Shown one piece after another: positions 1 through 5,528 of a stretch of 5,528 nt of DNA. The first letter of the stretch is position 1. Each line of letters opens with the position of its first letter. Position numbers and translations under genes: made by a program. The notes beneath the pieces were generated by a model that saw only the letters and a list, made by a program, of their open reading frames with translations, was not told the DNA's origin and ran no database searches. Source of the DNA: Methyloglobulus sp. (GTDB taxonomy: Bacteria > Pseudomonadota > Gammaproteobacteria > Methylococcales > Methylomonadaceae); NCBI GenBank assembly GCA_013140405.1, contig JABFSV010000296.1:1-5528 (forward strand), in the 5' to 3' direction.

Positions 1-299
1 GACGTACCCAGCACCATGTCATGTAGTTGGCCTATGCCCAGAAGATTGATAGCCATGCTTATATTGTCAATTTGGCCCGGAAATCCGAACAACGCGCTGT
101 TGACGATTTTTAGAACGGTCGCAGACAAATTGGGATCGCAACCCACCAATGCACTGAAATCCTCATTAGAAGAATTCGGGTCTTCCATTAGCTGGCGAAA
201 TTTTAAATAAATTTCTGGCAAGGAAATCAAGCCCTCGATTTCTTTTAGGGTTTTCTCCAAGGAGTTATGGGTCGGTTTGTATTCAGAGGCACTTGGCAA
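1..299 (-). CDS. HDOD-domain signalling protein, N-terminal part (runs off left edge)
   Basis: Reading the minus strand from 299 down gives 99 uninterrupted codons that continue past the window edge. After a polar N-terminal stretch (residues 1-23) comes a typical start of an HDOD domain (a catalytically inactive relative of the HD phosphohydrolases): LISLPEIYLKF at 24-34, MEDP at 38-41, CDPNLSATVLKIVNSALFG at 54-72, then SMAINLLGIGQLHDMVL at 81-97. The DP, NSA and AI-LLG positions are those conserved in the family. HDOD proteins are cytoplasmic signalling or regulatory proteins, often with further domains C-terminally, which cannot be seen here. No ATG precedes the domain in frame; an in-frame TAA lies upstream at 336-334. 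I chose TTG at 299-297 because GGAG sits 8 bases upstream. An alternative is ATG at 339-337, which reads MNNSGIA and then stops, and would join this frame if one C were missing near 319. Divergent from the ATPase gene. Family assignment is firm; the start is less so. Confidence 0.86.
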   Translation of the reverse strand, partial: MPSASEYKPTHNSLEKTLKEIEGLISLPEIYLKFRQLMEDPNSSNEDFSALVGCDPNLSATVLKIVNSALFGFPGQIDNISMAINLLGIGQLHDMVLGT

Positions 300-307
300 A
301 AGGTTTT

Positions 308-311
308 CTCC
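308..311 (-). promoter_or_regulatory. Shine-Dalgarno GGAG for the TTG start of the HDOD gene
   Basis: On the minus strand GGAG (within TTGGAGAAAACC) lies 8 bases before the TTG at 299-297. The spacing is near ideal, and this decides the start in the absence of an in-frame ATG. It could be coincidence if the true start is the out-of-frame ATG at 339-337. Confidence 0.5.
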
Positions 312-377
312 AACTAGGCAATGCCTGAATTATTCATTAAAGTGTAGCGCAGTTCTGTTCGGTTAATGGGTAAGTAG

Positions 378-383
378 ATTATA
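378..383 (-). promoter_or_regulatory. candidate -10 box for the HDOD gene
   Basis: The minus strand carries a perfect TATAAT at 383-378, in the divergent intergenic region upstream of the HDOD gene. It would start transcription near 371 and give a leader of about 70 bases. No convincing -35 box is found at 16-18 bases upstream (GATCAA and ATCAAT are poor), so an activator or chance must be considered. Confidence 0.3.
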
Positions 384-509
384 TAAGGGTTGTAGAAAAA
401 TTGATCCTGGCTTTATCCCTGGGAGTTATATTTTTCCAATAGGTTAAGTTGTCTCTGCTTTATTACGATTCGTGCTTAATGGGAAAGTGCCGGTTAAATT
501 TTCGTATCC

Positions 510-537
510 TTGCAAATATGGAATAAAAAGCCATAAT
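510..537 (+). promoter_or_regulatory. weak sigma70-like promoter candidate for the ATPase gene
   Basis: TTGCAA (510-515, 4 of 6 matches) and CATAAT (532-537, 5 of 6 matches) are separated by 16 bases. Transcription would begin near 544, almost at the tandem ATG codons at 542 and 545, so the transcript would be leaderless or nearly so. No good Shine-Dalgarno precedes either ATG, which fits, but the match is modest. Confidence 0.22.
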
Positions 538-541
538 TGCT

Positions 542-1714
542 ATGATGATAACCAGAAGACTACAAAATACACTGGAGCAATTGTTGGATAATAATCCCGC
601 AGTTGCCCTATTGGGGCCAAGGCAAGCCGGTAAAACGACGCTGGCACTGGCGCTTGCTAGGCAGCGTCCCATTGTTTACCTGGATTTGGAGTCCACGGCC
701 GACCAAGCCAAACTTCAGGATGCAGAGCTGTATTTGGCAGAACACCAGGATAAACTGGTCATTCTTGATGAAGTACAGCGCACACCAGGCTTGTTCCAAA
801 ACCTGCGTGGCTTGATTGACAAGGGTCGCAGGGAAGGGCGGCGTAGCAATCGTTTTTTGTTGTTGGGGTCGGCTTCAATTGATTTGCTGCGCCAGTCCAG
901 TGAAAGTTTGGCAGGGCGCATCGCTTATCTGGAGCTAACGCCTTTTGACGCCTTGGAAATTGGCATAGATAAAACCGAAACTTTATGGCTTCGGGGTGGG
1001 TTTCCCGATAGTGTATTGGCAGACAATGATGTTAATAGCTTCAAATGGCGGCAGGATTTTATCCGCACCTATCTCGAACGCGACATTCCTCAATTCGGCC
1101 CACGGATACCAGCAGAAACCTTGCGGCGGTTCTGGAGCATGTTGGCACACAACCAAGGCGAGTTGCTTAATGCCGCTAAGCTGGCGGCAGCATTGGGTGT
1201 CGATGGCAAAACAGTGGCCCGCTACCTTGACTTGCTGGTGGACTTGTTATTGGTTCGCCGACTTAAACCTTGGCACAGTAACAGCGGTAAACGAATGGTC
1301 AAATCACCTAAAACCTATGTCAGGGACAGTGGCATAGCCCATGCGCTATTGGGTATAGCTGATAAAGAAACATTGGCAGGCCATCCTGTTTGCGGCCGAA
1401 GTTGGGAAGGCTTTGTGATAGAGAATTGCTTATCTGTTGCTCCCCCATACAGTGAAGCCAGCTTTTACCGGAGCAGTTCAGGTGCAGAATGCGACTTGCT
1501 ACTGACTTTCCCTGATCAAACAACATGGGCCATTGAAATAAAAAGAAGCCTGGCTCCCAGCCTGAAAAAAGGCTTTTATTTCGCCAGGGACGACATACAG
1601 CCAGCGGCTAGCTTTGTGGTTTATCCCGGTGCAGAAACCTATTCGGTGGCAGAAGGGGTCAAAGCTATTGGTTTGGTGGCAATGTTGCAGCTGATTGCTG
1701 GCAAAACAGCTTAA
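542..1714 (+). CDS. P-loop ATPase with DUF4143-type, PD-(D/E)XK-like C-terminus
   Basis: A complete 390-residue protein of the AAA_14/DUF4143 group, a widespread prokaryotic family without an agreed function. Walker A is GPRQAGKTT at residues 25-33; Walker B is LVILDE at 72-77, followed by VQRTPGLFQNLRGLID; a sensor-like LLLGSAS is at 106-112 and ESLAGR at 121-126, as is usual in the family. The middle (about 170-290) is the helical region with a winged-helix look. The C-terminal part has FVIEN at 291-295, then GAECDLLL with D318 and IEIK with E332 and K334, a D-x13-ExK arrangement like the PD-(D/E)XK nuclease fold. No signal peptide or membrane segment is seen, so it should be cytoplasmic. 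Length is normal. The start may be ATG 542 or ATG 545, since many relatives begin near MI-R; no strong Shine-Dalgarno separates them. It stands alone and is divergent from the HDOD gene. Nuclease activity is inferred from motif only. Confidence 0.93.
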   Translation: MMITRRLQNTLEQLLDNNPAVALLGPRQAGKTTLALALARQRPIVYLDLESTADQAKLQDAELYLAEHQDKLVILDEVQRTPGLFQNLRGLIDKGRREGRRSNRFLLLGSASIDLLRQSSESLAGRIAYLELTPFDALEIGIDKTETLWLRGGFPDSVLADNDVNSFKWRQDFIRTYLERDIPQFGPRIPAETLRRFWSMLAHNQGELLNAAKLAAALGVDGKTVARYLDLLVDLLLVRRLKPWHSNSGKRMVKSPKTYVRDSGIAHALLGIADKETLAGHPVCGRSWEGFVIENCLSVAPPYSEASFYRSSSGAECDLLLTFPDQTTWAIEIKRSLAPSLKKGFYFARDDIQPAASFVVYPGAETYSVAEGVKAIGLVAMLQLIAGKTA

Positions 1715-1728
1715 GCCAAATAAGGCTT
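1713..1728. terminator. short hairpin at the end of the ATPase gene, weak terminator candidate
   Basis: AAGCC (1713-1717) and GGCTT (1724-1728) can pair across a six-base loop, overlapping the TAA stop of the ATPase gene. The stem is only 5 base pairs and no T run follows on the plus strand, so intrinsic termination would be inefficient at best. Confidence 0.2.
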
Positions 1729-1767
1729 CAAATTATCAGGAAAAGTTGGGAATAAATAAGCAGCCTT

Positions 1768-1796
1768 ATGACAAATAAAATAACAAAAGCTATTAT
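1768..1796 (+). promoter_or_regulatory. sigma70-type promoter for the GAPDH-like gene
   Basis: ATGACA (1768-1773, 5 of 6 to TTGACA) and TATTAT (1791-1796, 5 of 6 to TATAAT) are separated by exactly 17 bases, in an AT-rich stretch between the two genes. Start of transcription is expected near 1803, giving a leader of about 42 bases before ATG 1845. It implies that the GAPDH-like gene is transcribed independently of the ATPase gene. Confidence 0.5.
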
Positions 1797-1844
1797 TAGT
1801 TTTATATATAAACGCAAATCATCCGGAATAAACAGGTTCAGGTT

Positions 1845-2897
1845 ATGACTAATTTACGTGTTGGCATTATTGGTCTTGGTAGGGTTGGGCGCGGCATCAT
1901 ACGTGCCAATTATGACCCTGCCGTGGGAGAAAAATTTAATTTATGCGCCCTGTCTGATGTCATGACCGAAGACCAGGTGACTTATTTGTTGGCAAATGAC
2001 AGCACATACGGCAAGCCGCCATTTTCTTTGGATTATGAAAATAATTGTATTGTGATGGGCGGCAAAAAAGTCAGTTATGTCCGTGGTGACAGGCGGCGCA
2101 ATATTCTTGGTCACGAAAGTTTTTCAGAGCTTCAAAAATTAGAACTAGACGTTATTATCGATTCGACCGGCACCGCAAAAATTAACGATTTGCGGGGGCT
2201 TATCAAAAAAAATATTGCTAAAAAAGTAGTCTGTACTGCCAATATCTCCGGCATTGACATCAGTATTGTCCATGGCGTAAATCAAGACAAGTACGATCCT
2301 TTGCGGCATCACGTTATTGCTGCCAGTACCTGCACGGGCAATGCCATGACACCGGTGGCTTATATCTTGAGCAAACATATCGGTATCGACTATGCCAGGA
2401 TCATCACCATACACCCGGCACTTTCGGATCAACGGGTGCTGGATGGCTACCATCCTACCTCCCAGCTAGGGCGTACCTGCGCTGCATCGATCATACCCAT
2501 AAGCACAAATGTCGCCAATTCAACGCATTTGGTTTTGCCTGAGCTTGAAGGCAGACTTGATTCCATATCCTATAGAGTGCCCACTGCTATTGTGTCGGCC
2601 ATGGACGTGACAGCCACATTAAGCAGGGATACAACCCTGGCAGAATGTACCGAACTTTTGGAGCGGTATGCACAAAACGAGCTTAAAGGGATTGTCCACT
2701 GTGAATATGATTCTTGGGGGCATGAAAAAGCCAGCATCGATTATTTGGGCACCGAATACTCTGTCATTGTCCTCATGAAACATTTGCTCGTGAGTAACAA
2801 GCGGCAATTGGGGATTTCCATGATGCATGATAATGAGCGGGCTTATTGCTGCCGTGTCCTGGACGTTTTGGGCTCCATCCAAAGTGCTTGGGGGTAA
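1845..2897 (+). CDS. divergent glyceraldehyde-3-phosphate dehydrogenase-like protein (type I fold)
   Basis: A complete 350-residue protein, slightly longer than usual for GAPDH. The N-terminal Rossmann motif is VGIIGLGRVGR (6-16), with acidic D38 in ALSDV where NAD-dependent enzymes bind the adenosine ribose. The catalytic region is ASTCTGNAMTP with C163; H190 in TIHPALSDQRVLDGYH follows 27 residues later, the same spacing as C149-H176 of classical enzymes. LVLPELEGRLD, YRVPTAIVS (R244) and HDNERAY (N330) mark the rest of the catalytic domain. Departures: Asn of the GINGFGRIGR motif is Ile; CTTNC is CTGNA; the HKDLRRAR segment, whose arginines help bind phosphate, is HPTSQLGR; the aromatic residues before DNE are lost. 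An oxidoreductase acting on an aldehyde, perhaps a phosphorylated one, is likely, but substrate is unknown; erythrose-4-phosphate dehydrogenase is not supported by any specific motif. AGG at 1834-1836 lies 8 bases before the ATG. No pgk, tkt, fba or arsJ adjoins it. Cytoplasmic. Confidence 0.9.
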   Translation: MTNLRVGIIGLGRVGRGIIRANYDPAVGEKFNLCALSDVMTEDQVTYLLANDSTYGKPPFSLDYENNCIVMGGKKVSYVRGDRRRNILGHESFSELQKLELDVIIDSTGTAKINDLRGLIKKNIAKKVVCTANISGIDISIVHGVNQDKYDPLRHHVIAASTCTGNAMTPVAYILSKHIGIDYARIITIHPALSDQRVLDGYHPTSQLGRTCAASIIPISTNVANSTHLVLPELEGRLDSISYRVPTAIVSAMDVTATLSRDTTLAECTELLERYAQNELKGIVHCEYDSWGHEKASIDYLGTEYSVIVLMKHLLVSNKRQLGISMMHDNERAYCCRVLDVLGSIQSAWG

Positions 2898-3136
2898 TGA
2901 CGCTGTCCTTAAAAAGTGATACTTCCGTCACAAATCCATAAAAGGATATCCACCGATCAGGTAGCTTAACTTATATTTCATACAGGGCTGTCCTTATCTG
3001 GGTGTGTTTTCTGGCTGGGGTTTTCTTATCACGCAGAATGCACAAATGCTTATTCAGTTGCTGAAGCAGTTGAGGATGCAGCTAAGATGTTAGGCGAAAT
3101 ATAGTTAAGCTTGAATAGGAAATATACAGGTAGCGT
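2898..3136. other. intergenic stretch without a convincing gene
   Basis: Between the GAPDH-like gene and the kinase no ATG-started frame of useful length exists. A second stop (TGA, 2898-2900) follows the TAA directly. The ten bases GCTGTCCTTA occur twice, at 2902-2911 and 2987-2996. From about 2970 to 3104 one frame is open without a start codon; its end reads AYSVAEAVEDAAKMLGEI, which resembles a protein fragment more than random sequence, but I cannot name it. TATAGT at 3100-3105 is a possible -10 box for the kinase, without a good -35. CAGG at 3127-3130 is the likely weak ribosome site of the kinase. Confidence 0.4.
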
Positions 3137-5528
3137 ATGCCTAAAAACAGTCATAAGCAGCGTAAAGTGGAAAATCATGCATGGCCGCTAGCTTATATAT
3201 TTATCATTTTAGCAGGTGTAATTTTTGCTGCCCTTATCCATGATAAGGCAAGTAAGGACTATGCTATTGCCCTCGATTATTATCGTAAAACTTCCTACGA
3301 AGAAGCAAAAATAACCGCAGAAAAATTAGAGGACGCAACACGGCAGATTTATCAAAATATTAGGACAATCAGCTTACTGCCGAGTGTCAGGAAAATTGAC
3401 AGGAGGGCCGCTATCTTGACTCTGACGACCACAAAACCATCCAGCAAATTTATAACAATTTGGCCAGCGCTGTTTCGGTGTCTGAAGTTTACATTGTCCC
3501 TGCCGATTTGAATCCAGACAAGATAGATCCGGTTACCGGAAAGCTAGAGGAGCCCATCATGATGTTTGACCAACTGATAGTCGGTCATTCGCTGGATGAA
3601 GGCAATAAGTCTAAAACACCGGGAAAAAATGAGGAAGAATTAGAGCCGTTAGAAGAGACTGAAATATACGAGTATAAGCTTATACAAGAGCAATTGGGCT
3701 GGCTTAAGCAATATTACCCAACAATGGATAAATTTGAGGGCATCAACCTACCTGTTATATCGGGACGGGAGGTGATTACCTGCGATAACTCACGTTTTTC
3801 AAGGGTCACTAGGCTTGATGCAGATCGTTCCGGTTTGGTTTTTTCGGTTCCGTATTATGGAATGGATGGCGCATTGAAAGGCGCCATATCGGCAATCATT
3901 CTTAGCCACGCCCTTAGAGATTTAATGCCCAGAAATGATTTTGCGTTAATCAATCATAACAACGGGTATATGGCCTTATCCCACGATGCTGGACAGGAGC
4001 GCAAATCAGGCAACTGGGTTGCACAGAATAAGCCAGACCCTGGTTTGCTATTCTCAGCTGCCATTCCAATTGCCCTAAACGACCCACAAAGCCAATGGTC
4101 TTTATGGGTTGGGTTTCCCGATGAACGTTTCCTTACCAGCGGCGATTATATGGCCATCCGTAGTTTCGAATATGCGGGGTATGGTTCTTCTGTGGCTTTT
4201 GTCCTGTTGTGCTTAGTTCTTTGTGCCTTGATGCAAAGGAATTTTGTGCTCATTAAGTCGAAAAACAATGAGCTGGAGGATAAGGTCCAAGAACGCACAA
4301 AAGAACTGAAATTGGCGCTGCATAAGGCACAAGGTGCGACAAAGGCAAAAAGCGAGTTTTTAGCTAACATGAGCCATGAAATTCGCACCCCCATGAACGG
4401 GATTATTGGCATGGCCAATCTCCTGTTAGATACGGAGTTGCGGCGTACGCAAATTAACTATACCCGAACCATCATGCAATCGGCCGATAACCTGCTCCAG
4501 ATTATTAATGACATCCTGGATTTTTCAAAAATTGAAGCCGGTAAAATTGACTTGGAAATCATTCCTTTTGATATCCAATTATTGTGCGAAGAAGTATGTG
4601 AATTGATGGGGGTCAAAGCGGCCGAGAAAAAACTGAAAATGCAGCTGAAATTTTCATCAACAATGCCAAGGTATGTCCTAGGCGATCCAGGCAGGGTGCG
4701 GCAGATATTGCTTAACTTGGTTAACAATGCCATCAAGTTTACCGAGTCCGGGCATGTTTACATAGCTATTGAGGCAACTAAGGTAGCGGTCGGTAAATTA
4801 GAATATAAAATTTCCGTTGAAGACACGGGCATTGGTATAGCAGAAGAAAAAATAAGCCGCTTGTTTAATGTTTTTACCCAGGCAGACAGTTCAACGACCC
4901 GAAAATATGGCGGCACAGGTTTGGGCTTGGCCATATCAAAAGAACTTGCACAGAAAATGGGGGGCGCAATTGGGCTAAACAGTACAAAAGGCGTGGGTTC
5001 CACCTTCTGGTTTAAAGTCGTCCTTGCGGAAGATGACGTGGGTGGTGCTGAAAGCGCTTTCCCAAAAACAATGTCATTAAAAGATGCCCGGGTACTTCAC
5101 GTCGATGATGATGAAACCGCACGCACAATTATAAAAGATCTGCTTATACCCTCTGGCGTTGAGGTTGTTTCTGTCAGTTCCGGCAATGAGGCATTAAATC
5201 TGCTCACACATGACAAGCACTTTGATGCAGTGATTACCGATTACATAATGCCGGAAATGAATGGTGAACAACTAGGTAATAGGATTCTTAACGATGAAGC
5301 AACAAAACACTTGCCGTTGCTAATTGTCACTTCTGCACCCAAAAAAGGTGACCGTAAAAGGCTGGAAGAGACTGGGTTCGCTGGTTATCTGGGTATGCCG
5401 CTTGACCCAGAAATGTTCAGGAAAAGTGTCGCATTGCTGGTAACAGCAAAAAAAAATGGCCAGACAATCCCATTTATAACCCAGCACACTATTAAAGAGT
5501 CGGAAGCGTATAAAAGGCAAAGTATCGT
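3137..5528 (+). CDS. membrane-bound hybrid sensor histidine kinase, frame-broken and cut by right edge
   Basis: Read as one protein with a -1 shift at about 3403, this gives at least 798 residues. Order: membrane segment 17-34; an extracytoplasmic sensor of about 310 residues, whose end ([23 protein letters not shown]) resembles Cache domains; membrane segment 348-366; coiled linker 370-405; dimerisation domain with [11 protein letters not shown] and phospho-accepting H414; ATPase domain with N-box [11 protein letters not shown] (N531), G1 box DTGIGI (D563), F-box and G2 box GGTGLGLA (592 on); receiver domain 651-770 with acidic D657-D658, phospho-acceptor D702 ([10 protein letters not shown]) and T732. 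The usual receiver Lys is M754. [10 protein letters not shown] near 779-788 is the kind of linker found before a second receiver. ATG 3137 follows an in-frame TAG at 3131. Without correction the first frame stops at 3509-3511 after 124 residues; the second is open from 3400. ATP-dependent phosphorelay is the family function; the signal is unknown. Whether it is a pseudogene, a sequencing error or a recoded gene is unresolved. Confidence 0.9.
3401..3407 (+). other. apparent frameshift site in the kinase gene (one base missing)
   Basis: Upstream the reading frame starts at codon positions 3137+3n and reads [11 protein letters not shown]; downstream the coding frame is one base earlier and reads [19 protein letters not shown]. 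The downstream frame is closed by TGA at 3397-3399, so the change must lie after it. The sequence here is AGGAGGG. Adding one G gives IDRRGRYLD, and re-reading one G gives IDREGRYLD; both are smooth joins. Confidence 0.75.
3547..3561 (+). promoter_or_regulatory. possible internal ribosome site and ATG in the kinase gene
   Basis: GAGGAG (3547-3552) lies 6 bases before ATG ATG at 3559-3564, in the frame of the downstream kinase part. If the frame break is real, translation could start here and make a kinase lacking the first membrane segment and the first 140 or so residues. The purines also just encode Glu-Glu, so the match may be accidental. Confidence 0.25.

Noticed and set aside
16..210. 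64-residue plus-strand ORF
   Set aside because: It lies opposite the HDOD coding frame, which has clear family motifs; the plus-strand product has no recognisable features.
463..672. 69-residue minus-strand ORF overlapping the ATPase start
   Set aside because: It runs through the Walker A region in antisense, has no ribosome site and no family motif.
2145..2453. 102-residue minus-strand ORF inside the GAPDH-like gene
   Set aside because: It is antisense to the catalytic core of a well-supported gene; no independent evidence of coding.
1845..2897. GAPDH of an arsenate-export (ArsJ) pair
   Set aside because: No arsJ-like transporter or ars regulator lies on either side in the window.
2916..2931. 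GTGA / TCAC hairpin after the GAPDH-like gene as a terminator
   Set aside because: The stem is only four base pairs with no following T run; it cannot be supported as an intrinsic terminator.
3401..3406. AGG-AGG rare-codon +1 frameshifting
   Set aside because: The direction is wrong: the downstream frame requires -1 (or +2), not +1.
3433..3436. A4 run as a -1 slippage point in the kinase
   Set aside because: A shift here would give the less natural sequence [10 protein letters not shown] before the join, and it lies about 27 bases after AGGAGG, too far for the known stimulation distance.
4146..5003. Minus-strand ORFs of 81-92 residues opposite the kinase
   Set aside because: They are antisense shadows of the kinase H-box, N-box and G-box regions, whose plus-strand frame is unmistakable.
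1..5528. Operon or defence island combining all four genes
   Set aside because: Genes are separated by 130-242 bases, the first is divergent, the GAPDH-like gene has its own promoter, and no shared pathway is visible.

Overview
The window looks like chromosomal DNA from a gammaproteobacterium of intermediate G+C. The look of the proteins suggested a methanotroph-type (Methylococcales) host, but that is an impression; no marker gene here fixes the taxon. No rRNA, tRNA, CRISPR array, insertion sequence or phage gene was seen.

Layout from left to right: (1) on the minus strand, running off the left edge, the N-terminal 99 residues of an HDOD-domain signalling protein, probably started at a TTG codon with a good Shine-Dalgarno; (2) a divergent intergenic region (300-541); (3) on the plus strand, a complete 390-residue DUF4143-type P-loop ATPase with a PD-(D/E)XK-like C-terminus; (4) a 130-base gap with a good sigma70-type promoter; (5) a complete 350-residue divergent glyceraldehyde-3-phosphate-dehydrogenase-like protein; (6) a 239-base gap without a convincing gene; (7) a large membrane-bound hybrid sensor histidine kinase that is broken by an apparent one-base loss near position 3401-3407 and is cut by the right edge. 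This kinase fills 43% of the window, but no single reading frame covers it.

The genes do not form an obvious pathway. Two (HDOD protein, hybrid kinase) are signalling proteins. The ATPase is a typical orphan accessory gene. The GAPDH-like gene has its own promoter and no glycolytic neighbour, and it keeps the catalytic Cys/His pair while departing from the family in parts of the cofactor and phosphate sites, so a role other than housekeeping glycolysis is likely. I see no convincing new multi-gene system. The most useful points are the frame break in the kinase, its Lys-to-Met receiver domain, the divergent GAPDH, and the non-ATG (or frame-broken) start of the HDOD gene.
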